A stretch of 64,000 nt of DNA from Ciceribacter sp. L1K22 (lineage in GTDB: Bacteria > Pseudomonadota > Alphaproteobacteria > Rhizobiales > Rhizobiaceae). The translations under genes and the position numbers were made by a program. The DNA lies in the NCBI RefSeq assembly GCF_017599385.1, contig NZ_JAGFPK010000001.1:312177-376176 (forward strand), in the 5' to 3' direction. Position 1 is the stretch's first letter; each line of letters starts with the position of its first letter. The notes beneath the pieces were generated by a model. It ran no database searches. It was not told the origin of the DNA and saw only the letters and a program-made list of their open reading frames with translations. Positions 54,411 to 63,256 of this stretch are shown here, one piece after another.

Positions 54411-55292
54411 CTATTTCAGGAACTCCGGGCCGCTGCCGATAATGCGGTCGTCGAGATCGCCGATCATCTTTTCGTCCTTGCCGTCGTAGTCGAGCGATTT
54501 CAGGATATGGCGGATGGTGTTTAACCGACCGCGACGCTTGTCGTTCAGCCGGACGACCGTCCAGGGCGCATGTTTGGTGTGCGTCTCCTTGATCATGCGG
54601 TCGCGCTTTTCGGTATAATCGTCCCATTTGTTCAGCGCTGCGATGTCCATCGGCGACAGCTTCCAGCAGCGCAGAGGGTCGTGGCGGCGGTCATGGAAGC
54701 GCTTCAGCTGCATCTCCCGGCCGATGTTCAGCCAGAACTTGAAGAAATGGATACCCTCCTCGACGATGAGCTTCTCGAAATCCGGAACCTGGATCAGGAA
54801 CTGTTCATACTGTTCCTTTGTACAAAACCCCATGACCGGCTCGACACCGGCGCGATTGTACCAGGATCTGTCGAACAGCACGAGCTCGCCGCCGGCTGGA
54901 AAATGCGAGACATGACGCTGGAAATACCATTGCGTGCGCTCCGTCTCCGTCGGCTTGCCGAGGGCAACGACACGCGCAACGCGCGGGTTCATGTAGGAGA
55001 GGATGGAATGGATCGTACCGCCCTTGCCGGCCGCGTCGCGCCCTTCGAACAGCGCCATCACCCGCTTCCCGGTCGCCTGCAGCCAGAACTGTACCTTGAC
55101 GAGCTCGATCTGAAGGCGTTCGAGCTCCTCCTCGTATTCATCCTTTTCCAGCTTCTTCTTGTAAGGGTAACCGCCGGATTCAATATCCTCCTCGTCAACC
55201 CAATCCGGCAGGACCGGGTCATCTATGTTGAAGATCCGCTTCTTGCCGCGGATCTCCAGTTCGACCGAGCGGTCCTCCGTCTGCTGCGCCAT
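54411..55292 (-). CDS. ppk2: Polyphosphate kinase 2
   Basis: A 293-residue class I PPK2, which transfers phosphate between polyphosphate and ADP/ATP (or GDP/GTP). Walker [10 protein letters not shown] is at about 84-92, Walker [11 protein letters not shown] with Asp141, and a lid with [22 protein letters not shown] and [15 protein letters not shown] match the family. It is divergent from phoR-pst, sharing about 200 bp, consistent with phosphate-starvation control of polyphosphate turnover, which is inference. Confidence 0.95.
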   Translation of the reverse strand: MAQQTEDRSVELEIRGKKRIFNIDDPVLPDWVDEEDIESGGYPYKKKLEKDEYEEELERLQIELVKVQFWLQATGKRVMALFEGRDAAGKGGTIHSILSYMNPRVARVVALGKPTETERTQWYFQRHVSHFPAGGELVLFDRSWYNRAGVEPVMGFCTKEQYEQFLIQVPDFEKLIVEEGIHFFKFWLNIGREMQLKRFHDRRHDPLRCWKLSPMDIAALNKWDDYTEKRDRMIKETHTKHAPWTVVRLNDKRRGRLNTIRHILKSLDYDGKDEKMIGDLDDRIIGSGPEFLK

Positions 55293-55431
55293 GTTTGAGC
55301 CTTTCCTTCTCCTGCCTCTTACCGATCAAGTGAGGCCACATCTTCCCTGTCAATTCAAGCGAATGCTAACGTCGGCAACGACACTTGGCGCCACGCGGTT
55401 CCCGTGGAAGGATGCGTAAGGGTAGGAAATT

Positions 55432-55449
55432 CTGTCATGATTCTCGCCT
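55432..55449 (+). promoter_or_regulatory. Weak PHO-box-like element between ppk2 and phoR
   Basis: CTGTCAT-GATT-CTCGCCT: the first 7-mer is a perfect PhoB half site, the second matches at four of seven positions. It lies 44 bp before the phoR TTG start. It may drive phoR or ppk2, but the match is modest. Confidence 0.35.
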
Positions 55450-55492
55450 ATCTCTCATCTTTTGAACCAACCGATCTGTCCGCGAGGCAAAC

Positions 55493-56746
55493 TTGGAAGA
55501 CATTCCTGCGATCTGGCGGACCTTTCTGACACAGCTCAGAGACAACCTCGCGCTGGCGGTGATCGCCGTGCTGATCCTTGCCGCGGCGCTTCTGACCGAT
55601 GTCGATCCGATGATCGCCACGATCCTCTGGGCCATGGCGCTCGGCACCGCCGTGTTCCGCACGGCTCGCGCCGTGCCCGAGGTCATCCAGGCGAAGACCG
55701 ATGCCGTGGCCATTCCTGCCGCAGCGCCTTTGGAGACGACGGACGACATCATCGACGCGCTCGACATGCCGATCGTCGTTCTCGCGGAGGATGCGAGTAT
55801 CGTGTCGCAGAACAGGGCCGCCGAACGATCCTTCGGGCCGGTCAGCACGGGATTGCACGTCTCCGCGCGCTGGCGCTCGCCCGGCATTCTCGACATGATC
55901 CGGGAAACGATCACCACCGGTGAACCCAACCAGATCGAGCATTCCGAACGCCTGCCCTCCGAGCGGGTCTACATCGTGCGCATCGGACCAATCCGCCGCC
56001 GGAACGATGGAGGCGATGCACGGCTCTTCCTGTTGTCCTTCCGTGACATCTCGGACCTCAGGCGCCTCGATCGCATGCGTTCCGACTTCGTCGCCAATGC
56101 CAGCCACGAACTCAGAACCCCGCTTGCTTCGCTCCGGGGTTTTCTGGAGACCTTGCAGGGGCCGGCCAGAAACGACCCGAAGGCGCAGGAACGCTTCATC
56201 GGCATCATGCTGGAACAGGCGAACCGGATGAGCCGGCTCGTCGACGACCTGCTGTCCCTGTCACGACTCGAACTCAAGGCGCATATCGCACCGGACGAGC
56301 GCGTTGATCTCGTGCCCTTGCTCGGCCACGTACGGGATTCGCTGATGCCGCTGGCCGGCGACCTCGATGTCGACATTCGCCTGCATCTGCCGGAGGGAAA
56401 GGTGGAAGTCGTGGGCGACCGGGACGAACTGGTGCAGGTATTCGAGAACCTGATCGAGAACGCCTGCAAATACGGCCAGGAAGGCAAGACGGTCGATGTC
56501 TACCTGAGAAGCGGCGCCGAGAGCCCGGTCGAGGTCAGCGTCATCGACCAGGGGCCGGGCATTCCCGCCGAACATGTGCCACGTTTGACCGAGCGGTTCT
56601 ACCGCGTCAGCGCAACGGACAGCCGCTCCAAGAAGGGCACCGGTCTCGGCCTTGCGATCGTCAAACATATCCTTACCCGACATCGGGCCCGTCTCATCAT
56701 CAAATCCGAAATCGACAAGGGGACGGAATTCACCGTCCGCTTCTGA
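55493..56746 (+). CDS. phoR: Phosphate regulon sensor histidine kinase
   Basis: A 417-residue kinase that phosphorylates PhoB when phosphate is limiting. Two N-terminal TM helices (about 20-60) are followed by a cytoplasmic PAS-like region, then HisKA (ANASHELRTPLASLRGFLE, His205) and HATPase_c (NLIENACKYG, DQGPGIP, GTGLGLAIVKHIL). It starts at a TTG (55493) with GAGG 5 nt upstream; no ATG fits, and this sensor commonly has short N-termini. First gene of phoR-pstSCAB-phoU-phoB. The stop is followed by a copy of CTGACATAAAAG that also occurs in the pstS promoter region. Confidence 0.93.
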   Translation: MEDIPAIWRTFLTQLRDNLALAVIAVLILAAALLTDVDPMIATILWAMALGTAVFRTARAVPEVIQAKTDAVAIPAAAPLETTDDIIDALDMPIVVLAEDASIVSQNRAAERSFGPVSTGLHVSARWRSPGILDMIRETITTGEPNQIEHSERLPSERVYIVRIGPIRRRNDGGDARLFLLSFRDISDLRRLDRMRSDFVANASHELRTPLASLRGFLETLQGPARNDPKAQERFIGIMLEQANRMSRLVDDLLSLSRLELKAHIAPDERVDLVPLLGHVRDSLMPLAGDLDVDIRLHLPEGKVEVVGDRDELVQVFENLIENACKYGQEGKTVDVYLRSGAESPVEVSVIDQGPGIPAEHVPRLTERFYRVSATDSRSKKGTGLGLAIVKHILTRHRARLIIKSEIDKGTEFTVRF

Positions 56747-56808
56747 CATAAAAGCTCGGCATTGAACGAGCGATACCAAAAATTATGTTTTATTTACAGA
56801 TACTTAGT

Positions 56809-56837
56809 CTGTCACAAATGTTTCATTGAACTGACAT
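56809..56837 (+). promoter_or_regulatory. PHO box array (three PhoB half sites) before pstS
   Basis: CTGTCAC-AAAT-GTTTCAT-TGAA-CTGACAT: three 7-mers, each separated by four bases (11-bp period), matching the PhoB half-site consensus CTGTCAT at six, five and six positions. It lies about 104 bp before the pstS ATG and shows that pstS is under direct PhoB control. Confidence 0.8.
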
Positions 56838-56940
56838 AAAAGGGTGGGGGAACAAGGTCTAAGAAAGACCTGCCGATGCTCGGCGACCGTGAGTGCCGTA
56901 CGCTCGCAACCACACACAAGCCCATCAACGGGAGAAACCC

Positions 56941-57972
56941 ATGACCATCCTCAAGCTCTCCGCGGCCGCTCTCGTGGCCACCGTCGCGTTTGCCGGCGCC
57001 GCCGCCGCTCGTGACCAGATCCAGATCGCCGGTTCGTCCACCGTGCTCCCCTATGCCTCGATCGTTGCCGAAGCTTTCGGCGAAAACTTCGACTTCCCGA
57101 CCCCGGTTGTTGAATCCGGTGGTTCGGGCGCCGGCCGCAAGAAGCTCTGCGAAGGCGTGGGCGAAAACACCATCGACATTGCCAACTCCTCGTCGCGCAT
57201 CAAGCAGTCGGATATCGACACCTGCACCGCGAACGGCGTCACTGAAATCCAGGAAGTACGCATCGGTTACGACGGCATCGTATTCGCGTCGGACATCAAC
57301 GGTCCGGAATACGCCTTCACCCCGTCTGACTGGCACAATGCACTGGCCGCCAAGGTTCTGAAGGACGGCCAACTGGTCGACAACCCCTACAAGAACTGGA
57401 ACGAGATCCGCGCCGACCTGCCGGCGCAGCCGATCCTCGCCTTCATCCCGGGCACCAAGCACGGCACCCGCGAAGTCTTCGACGAAAAGGTCATCGTCGA
57501 CGGCTGCAAGGAAAACGGCGCTGCCGAAGCTCACAAGGCTGCCGGCGCTGAAGATGCGAACAAGGCCTGCATGGCGCTTCGCACGGACGGTGTCGCTGTC
57601 GATATCGACGGCGATTACACCGAGACCCTGGCTCGCGTCGACGCCAACAAGAACGGTATCGGCGTCTTCGGTCTGTCGTTCTACCAGAACAACACCGACA
57701 AGCTGCGCGTCGGCACCATGAGCGGCGTTAGCCCGTCGGTCGAGACGATCGCTTCCGGTGAATATCCGGTTTCGCGTCCGCTCTACTTCTACGTCAAGAA
57801 CGCTCACCTCGACGTCATCCCTGGCCTCCAGGAATATGTCGAGTTCTTCGTCTCTGACGACATGGCCGGCCCGAACGGCCCGCTCGCTGCCTACGGCCTC
57901 GTTTCCGACCCGGAACTTGCCAAGACCCAGGCTGCCGTCAAGGCCCGCACTCCGATGGGCGCTCTGAACTAA
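56941..57972 (+). CDS. pstS: Phosphate ABC transporter, phosphate-binding protein
   Basis: A 343-residue periplasmic phosphate receptor. Signal peptide residues 1-23 (ending GAAAA). Phosphate-binding loops read AGSSTVLPYASIV, ESGGSGAGRKKL and IANSSSRI, and HGTREVFDEKV carries ligands of the second lobe. The ATG has GGGAGA upstream. A stable hairpin after its stop codon (57987-58013) may raise pstS mRNA relative to pstC, as binding proteins need excess. Confidence 0.96.
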   Translation: MTILKLSAAALVATVAFAGAAAARDQIQIAGSSTVLPYASIVAEAFGENFDFPTPVVESGGSGAGRKKLCEGVGENTIDIANSSSRIKQSDIDTCTANGVTEIQEVRIGYDGIVFASDINGPEYAFTPSDWHNALAAKVLKDGQLVDNPYKNWNEIRADLPAQPILAFIPGTKHGTREVFDEKVIVDGCKENGAAEAHKAAGAEDANKACMALRTDGVAVDIDGDYTETLARVDANKNGIGVFGLSFYQNNTDKLRVGTMSGVSPSVETIASGEYPVSRPLYFYVKNAHLDVIPGLQEYVEFFVSDDMAGPNGPLAAYGLVSDPELAKTQAAVKARTPMGALN

Positions 57973-57986
57973 TCGGCTGACAAGAC

Positions 57987-58016
57987 CTGGCGGCGCGATG
58001 ACCGCGCCGCCAGTTT
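57987..58016 (+). terminator. Hairpin between pstS and pstC, partial terminator/mRNA stabiliser
   Basis: An 11-bp perfect stem (CTGGCGGCGCG with CGCGCCGCCAG) and a five-base loop, followed by TTTC. It lies 14 bp after the pstS stop and 29 bp before pstC. Partial termination or 3' stabilisation of pstS mRNA is the likely effect. Confidence 0.75.
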
Positions 58017-58044
58017 CATTTCTCTTCCAGGGGATCCCGACACG

Positions 58045-59505
58045 ATGAGCGTGGGAATCATAATCCTCGTCATAGCGGTGCTCGCGGCACTCGGCTATGT
58101 CCTTGGCAGGCAACGAGCCCTGTCTCTTTCAGGCGCAAGCGGCAAAAAACTTCATTCTCTTCCGGGCTATTATGGGCAGACCGTCGCGCTCTTCGTCGCG
58201 GTACCGGCCTTCCTGATCCTCATTGCCTGGCTTTTCATTCAGCCCATCATCATTGAAACCCGCGTCAACGGGATGATCCCCGACAGCGTGATCCCGGATG
58301 GCGGGGCCCGCAGCCTCGTCGTTTCCGATGTTCGCCGCATTGCAGGCGGACTCGATGCCGTTCTCGCCCGCAACGCGATGTCGGAAAGTGCGCTGGAAGA
58401 CGGATCGGTCGACTTTTCGACCGTGCGCGCACAGCTCGCCGAAGTCGGTGTGGCCCTTGGTAGCGACGTGGCGCCAGAAGTTTTCCAGGCGGCAAAGTCC
58501 TACCGGCAGGATCAGAACCTCGGCCAGATCATGATGACGGTCGTCGTTCTCGCCGTTGCCATCGCACTCGGCGCCTGGTCCTATATGCGCGTTCATCCGG
58601 ACCTGCGTGCCCGCAACATCAGCGAGAGCTTCATCAAGTCGCTTCTCATCGGCTCCTCGATGGTCGCCATCCTGACCACCGTCGGCATCGTGTTTTCGCT
58701 GGTGTTCGAGACCATCAACTTCTTCAAGCTCTATCCCGCCAGCGAGTTCTTCTTCTCGACCACCTGGAACCCGCAATTCCGCGGCGGTTCGGAGCTCGGC
58801 ATTCTGCCGCTGCTCTGGGGCACTCTCTACGTCTCGTTCATCGCGCTCCTGGTCGCGGTACCGATCGGCCTGATGATCGCGATCTATCTGGCCGAATATG
58901 CCGGCAAGTCGCTCCGCAGCTTCGCCAAGCCGGCAATCGAGGTCCTGGCCGGCATCCCGACGATCGTCTACGGTCTCTTTGCCCTGATCACGGTCGGTCC
59001 GTTCCTGCGCGATTATCTCGCCCAGCCGCTCGGTCTCGGCAACTCCTCGTCGTCGGTTCTGACCGCCGGCCTCGTGATGGGCATCATGATCATCCCGTTC
59101 GTCAGCTCGCTGTCGGACGACATCATCAACGCTGTGCCGCAGTCGCTTCGTGACGGTTCCTACGGCCTCGGCGCGACGCAGTCGGAAACGATCAAGCAGG
59201 TCATTCTCCCGGCCGCCCTTCCGGGCATCGTCGGCGCGATCCTGCTGGCGGCCAGCCGCGCCATCGGAGAGACCATGATCGTGGTTCTCGGGGCGGGTGC
59301 CGCCGCGCGGCTCGATCTCAATCCGTTCGAGGCAATGACGACCGTCACCGTGAAGATCGTCGGTCAGCTGACCGGGGATACCGAATTCGCAAGCCCGGAG
59401 ACGCTCGTCGCCTTCGCGCTTGGCCTGACCCTCTTCGTCTTCACGCTCGGGCTCAACGTACTGGCCCTCTACATCGTACGCAAATACCGGGAGCAGTACG
59501 AATGA
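58045..59505 (+). CDS. pstC: Phosphate ABC transporter permease PstC (long form)
   Basis: A 486-residue permease, against about 320 in E. coli. The extra 150 or so N-terminal residues comprise one to three helices (MSVGIIILVIAVLAALGYVLG and others) and a periplasmic loop; this long form is standard in Alphaproteobacteria. Its PstC core has the EAA loop DGSYGLGATQSETIKQVILPAALPGIVGAILLA and IPTIVYGLFAL. It overlaps pstA by 4 bp (ATGA). With PstA it forms the phosphate channel. Confidence 0.94.
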   Translation: MSVGIIILVIAVLAALGYVLGRQRALSLSGASGKKLHSLPGYYGQTVALFVAVPAFLILIAWLFIQPIIIETRVNGMIPDSVIPDGGARSLVVSDVRRIAGGLDAVLARNAMSESALEDGSVDFSTVRAQLAEVGVALGSDVAPEVFQAAKSYRQDQNLGQIMMTVVVLAVAIALGAWSYMRVHPDLRARNISESFIKSLLIGSSMVAILTTVGIVFSLVFETINFFKLYPASEFFFSTTWNPQFRGGSELGILPLLWGTLYVSFIALLVAVPIGLMIAIYLAEYAGKSLRSFAKPAIEVLAGIPTIVYGLFALITVGPFLRDYLAQPLGLGNSSSSVLTAGLVMGIMIIPFVSSLSDDIINAVPQSLRDGSYGLGATQSETIKQVILPAALPGIVGAILLAASRAIGETMIVVLGAGAAARLDLNPFEAMTTVTVKIVGQLTGDTEFASPETLVAFALGLTLFVFTLGLNVLALYIVRKYREQYE

Positions 59506-60857
59506 CCGACATTTCCGTATTCGACAACATCGCCAAGGGCGTCCAGTCGAAGTCGCTGCTCGCCGTTGATGACCGCACGAAACGTCGCAATGCTGCGGAG
59601 GCCCGCTTCCGTCTCTGGGGCAGGATCGCGGTGGCGCTCGGTGTGCTTGCGCTCGTCGGTCTGCTCCTGTCCATCCTCTCGAACGGCCTGTCGTCCTTCC
59701 AGCAGACCTATATCACCGTCAATGTGTTCCTCGATCCGGCAACGCTCGACAAGGACGGAACGCGGGATCCGGCAAACATCGCCAAGGTATCAACCTTCGG
59801 CTATGCGCCGCTGATCGAGAAGGCGCTCGCCGACGCCATGGCGACCAACGACATCACCGTCGAGGGAATGAACGCCAAGGCGGCCGCCGAGCTGATCTCC
59901 AAGGAAGCCCCGGCAAGCCTGCGCAACTATGTTCTCGCCAATCCCTCGGTGATCGGCGAAACGGTCGCGTTCAACCTGCTCGCGTCGGGCCGTATCGACG
60001 GCTACTACAAGGGCCGGGTAACGATGGAAAGCGCTGCGCTCGACCGCAATACGTCGCCCGAGCAGCTCCGGCTTGCCGACGCGCTGAAGGGTGCCGGCGT
60101 GCTGACCACGAAGTTCAACTGGGACTTCTTTACCGCGCCCGACGCATCCGACACGCGTCCGGAGGCCGCCGGCCTCGGCGTTGCGATCCTCGGATCGGCC
60201 TACATGATGCTGATCGTCCTCGTCCTGTCGCTGCCGCTCGGTGTCGCCGCGTCGATCTACCTCGAGGAGTTCGCGCCGCAGAACAAGATCACCGACCTGA
60301 TCGAGGTCAACATCGCCAACCTTGCGGCGGTTCCGTCGATCGTCTTCGGTATCCTCGGCCTTGCCGTCTTCATCAACTTCGCCGGCCTGCCGCAATCGGC
60401 ACCGGTCGTCGGCGGCCTCGTGCTGACGCTGATGACGCTGCCGACGATCATCATCGCAACGCGCGCGGCGCTGAAGGCGGTTCCGCCGTCGATCCGCGAT
60501 GCCGCACTTGGCGTCGGCGCCTCGAAGATGCAGTCGATCTTCCATCACGTGCTGCCGCTCGCCATGCCCGGCATCCTGACCGGCACGATCATCGGCCTGG
60601 CCCAGGCGCTCGGCGAGACCGCGCCGCTTCTCCTGATCGGCATGGTCGCCTTCGTCCGCGAATATCCGGCCGGACCGCCGGAGGGCTTCTTCGATCCCGC
60701 ATCGGCGCTGCCCGTCCAGGTCTACAACTGGACCCAGCGCGGCGACCCGGCCTTTGTCGAACGGGCATCCGGTGCGATCATCGTGCTGCTGGTATTCCTG
60801 GTGCTGATGAACCTGATCGCAATCATTCTCCGCCGCCGTTTCGAGCGTCGCTGGTAA
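59502..60857 (+). CDS. pstA: Phosphate ABC transporter permease PstA (long form)
   Basis: A 451-residue permease, longer than E. coli PstA (296) because of an N-terminal domain of about 150 residues between the first TM helix and the core. The core has VPSIVFGILGLAVF and the EAA loop IRDAALGVGASKMQSIFHHVLPLAMPGILTG. Translationally coupled to pstC by the ATGA overlap, and 13 bp before pstB. Confidence 0.94.
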   Translation: MTDISVFDNIAKGVQSKSLLAVDDRTKRRNAAEARFRLWGRIAVALGVLALVGLLLSILSNGLSSFQQTYITVNVFLDPATLDKDGTRDPANIAKVSTFGYAPLIEKALADAMATNDITVEGMNAKAAAELISKEAPASLRNYVLANPSVIGETVAFNLLASGRIDGYYKGRVTMESAALDRNTSPEQLRLADALKGAGVLTTKFNWDFFTAPDASDTRPEAAGLGVAILGSAYMMLIVLVLSLPLGVAASIYLEEFAPQNKITDLIEVNIANLAAVPSIVFGILGLAVFINFAGLPQSAPVVGGLVLTLMTLPTIIIATRAALKAVPPSIRDAALGVGASKMQSIFHHVLPLAMPGILTGTIIGLAQALGETAPLLLIGMVAFVREYPAGPPEGFFDPASALPVQVYNWTQRGDPAFVERASGAIIVLLVFLVLMNLIAIILRRRFERRW

Positions 60858-60870
60858 GAGGGGCTGACAG

Positions 60871-61683
60871 ATGAGTAACATGCCGACCACAATCACTACG
60901 ACCACGACGAAAGCTGCAATCATGAATGAAACGAAGATCTCGGCCCGCAAGGTTCAGGTGTTCTACGGCGACAAGCATGCGATCAAGGACGTGGACATCG
61001 AGATCCGCCCCCGTTCGGTGACGGCCTTCATCGGCCCGTCGGGCTGCGGTAAGTCGACCTTCCTGCGGTGCATCAACCGCATGAACGACACGATCGCGAG
61101 CTGCCGCGTCGACGGCACCATCCTGATCGACGGCGAAAATATCTACGATCCCAAGGTCGATCCGGTGCAGCTGCGCGCCAAGGTGGGCATGGTGTTCCAG
61201 AAGCCTAACCCGTTCCCGAAGTCGATATACGAGAACGTCGCCTACGGCCCGCGCATCCACGGGCTCGCCCGCAAGAAGTCGGACCTCGACGACATCGTCG
61301 CCTCCGCGCTGCAGAAGGCCGGCCTTTGGAACGAGGTGAAGGACCGCCTCGACGCGCCCGGCACCGGTCTCTCCGGCGGCCAGCAGCAGCGTCTCTGCAT
61401 CGCCCGCGCCATCTCGGTAAGCCCTGAAGTGATCCTGATGGACGAGCCCTGCTCGGCGCTCGACCCGATCGCGACCGCCAAGGTCGAGGAATTGATCCAC
61501 GAACTCAGGACCAATTTCACCATCGTCATCGTCACGCACTCGATGCAGCAGGCAGCCCGCGTGTCGCAGCGCACCGCCATGTTCCACCTCGGCGAACTCG
61601 TCGAGGAGAACGACACCGACAAGATGTTCACCAATCCGGACGATCAGCGCACGCAGGATTACATCATGGGTCGCTTCGGCTGA
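60871..61683 (+). CDS. pstB: Phosphate ABC transporter ATP-binding protein
   Basis: A 270-residue ATPase. Walker [10 protein letters not shown] is at 55-63 (preceded by FI), Q-loop [16 protein letters not shown], signature [14 protein letters not shown], Walker [14 protein letters not shown] and H-loop [12 protein letters not shown]. These are PstB hallmarks. It has a Thr-rich N-terminal tail ([10 protein letters not shown]) of about 15 residues. GAGGGG lies before the ATG; a second ATG at 60922 could also serve. Confidence 0.96.
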   Translation: MSNMPTTITTTTTKAAIMNETKISARKVQVFYGDKHAIKDVDIEIRPRSVTAFIGPSGCGKSTFLRCINRMNDTIASCRVDGTILIDGENIYDPKVDPVQLRAKVGMVFQKPNPFPKSIYENVAYGPRIHGLARKKSDLDDIVASALQKAGLWNEVKDRLDAPGTGLSGGQQQRLCIARAISVSPEVILMDEPCSALDPIATAKVEELIHELRTNFTIVIVTHSMQQAARVSQRTAMFHLGELVEENDTDKMFTNPDDQRTQDYIMGRFG

Positions 61684-61724
61684 TCCTCCTCACGCGCTCG
61701 TTTCAAGAACAGGAAACTCATAAA

Positions 61725-62438
61725 ATGTCTTCCACACACATCTTATCGGCCTTCGACGAGGAACTGAAATACCTCATCCGGCGCATCTCCGAGATGGGCG
61801 GCATGGCGGAGCAGATGGTCGCCGACAGCGTCCGCGCCCTCGTGAATTCCGATGCCGCTCTCGCCCAGAAAGTAATCTCCGACGACGTCGTCATGGACGC
61901 CATCGAGCGCGAGATCGGCGACAAGGCGATCGTCACCATCGCGCGTCGCCAGCCGGTCGCTGCCGACCTGCGCGAGATCATCGGTGCTCTCAGGATCGCC
62001 AACGACCTCGAACGCGTCGGCGACATGGGCAAGAACAACGCCAAGCGCGTCATGGCGGTGCAGGGCACCGGCGTGCCGCGCAAGCTCGGCCGCGGTCTCG
62101 AACATCTCTGCGAACTGGTCCTCGTTCAGCTCAAGGAAGTGCTCGACGTTTACACGACGCGCTCGGCCGAGAAGGCCAAGTCGATCCGCGACCGCGATGA
62201 CGAAATCGATGCCGTCTACACCTCGCTGTTCCGCGAACTCCTCACCTACATGATGGAAGACCCGCGCAACATCACCACCTGCACGCACCTCTTGTTCTGC
62301 GCCAAGAACCTGGAGCGCTGCGGCGACCATGCGACCAACATCGCGGAAACCATTTACTACATGACCACCGGCTCCCAGCCGGAGGGCGAACGGCCTAAGG
62401 AAGACCTGACGTCCTCGCTCGGTGCGGTTACAGAATAA
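61725..62438 (+). CDS. phoU: Phosphate signalling regulator PhoU
   Basis: A 237-residue PhoU with two three-helix bundles. Metal-binding ExxxD-like segments are seen as AFDEELKYL, RIANDLERVGDMGKN, DDEIDAVYTSLFREL and CAKNLERCGDHATNIAE. PhoU couples PstSCAB activity to PhoR and prevents runaway activation. It is 41 bp after pstB and 17 bp before phoB. Confidence 0.95.
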   Translation: MSSTHILSAFDEELKYLIRRISEMGGMAEQMVADSVRALVNSDAALAQKVISDDVVMDAIEREIGDKAIVTIARRQPVAADLREIIGALRIANDLERVGDMGKNNAKRVMAVQGTGVPRKLGRGLEHLCELVLVQLKEVLDVYTTRSAEKAKSIRDRDDEIDAVYTSLFRELLTYMMEDPRNITTCTHLLFCAKNLERCGDHATNIAETIYYMTTGSQPEGERPKEDLTSSLGAVTE

Positions 62439-62455
62439 GCAGGGCGGACGAAGAC

Positions 62456-63139
62456 ATGCAGCCGAAGATTGCCGTCGTCGAGGATGAGGAGGCCCTCAGC
62501 GTCCTCCTGCGCTACAATCTCGAAGCGGAAGGCTATGAGGTGGAAACGATCCTGCGCGGAGACGAGGCGGAACTTCGCCTCCAGGAGCGCGTGCCGGATC
62601 TTCTGATCCTTGACTGGATGCTTCCGGGGGTCTCGGGCATCGAACTCTGCCGACGCCTGCGCATGCGGCCGGAGACCGAGCGCCTGCCGATCATCATGCT
62701 GACCGCCCGCGGCGAGGAAAGCGAGCGCGTCCGTGGCCTTTCGACCGGCGCCGACGACTATGTCGTCAAGCCGTTCTCGACGCCGGAACTGATGGCCCGT
62801 GTCAAGGCGATGCTGCGCCGGGCCAAGCCGGAAGTGCTCTCCAGCGTGCTTCGCTGCGGCGATATCGAGCTCGACCGGGAAACCCACCGGGTCCACCGCA
62901 AGAGCCGCGAAGTCCGCCTCGGCCCGACGGAATTCCGCCTCCTGGAATTCCTGATGGCCTCGCCCGGCCGCGTGTTCTCACGTTCGCAGCTGCTCGACGG
63001 TGTCTGGGGTCACGACATCTATGTCGACGAACGGACCGTCGACGTGCATGTCGGACGCCTGCGCAAGGCTCTGAACTTCTCCAACATGCAGGATGTGATC
63101 CGCACCGTGCGCGGCGCCGGCTACTCGATGGAAGCCTGA
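62456..63139 (+). CDS. phoB: Phosphate regulon response regulator
   Basis: A 227-residue OmpR-type regulator. Receiver with EDEE at 9-12, phospho-acceptor Asp53 in LILDWMLPG and the conserved Lys in DYVVKPFSTPELMAR. Winged-helix domain from about 130 (RVFSRSQLLDGVWGHDIYVD, then ERTVDVHVGRLRKAL). It binds PHO boxes such as the array before pstS. Last gene of the operon, with an intrinsic terminator 24 bp after it. Confidence 0.96.
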   Translation: MQPKIAVVEDEEALSVLLRYNLEAEGYEVETILRGDEAELRLQERVPDLLILDWMLPGVSGIELCRRLRMRPETERLPIIMLTARGEESERVRGLSTGADDYVVKPFSTPELMARVKAMLRRAKPEVLSSVLRCGDIELDRETHRVHRKSREVRLGPTEFRLLEFLMASPGRVFSRSQLLDGVWGHDIYVDERTVDVHVGRLRKALNFSNMQDVIRTVRGAGYSMEA

Positions 63140-63162
63140 AGCCTGCCGATCCCCACATCCCG

Positions 63163-63190
63163 AAAGGCCGCTCGTCAAGAGCGGCCTTTT
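63163..63190 (+). terminator. Rho-independent terminator of the pho operon
   Basis: An 11-bp perfect stem AAAGGCCGCTC/GAGCGGCCTTT around GTCAA, continuing into T residues. Confidence 0.9.
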
Positions 63191-63211
63191 CCATGACCGG
63201 ATGCGGACATG

Positions 63212-63234
63212 AAAAAAGGGCCCGAAGGCCCTTT
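63212..63234 (-). terminator. Rho-independent terminator of gcrA
   Basis: Read on the minus strand: stem AAAGGGCC/GGCCCTTT with a TTCG loop, running into TTTTTT. It lies 22 bp after the gcrA stop. Confidence 0.9.
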
Positions 63235-63256
63235 GAAAATCACGGATTCTGACGGA

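Noticed and set aside
56812..58113. A 433-codon open frame antisense to pstS
   Set aside because: A shadow of pstS that would read through the PHO box and the start of pstC.
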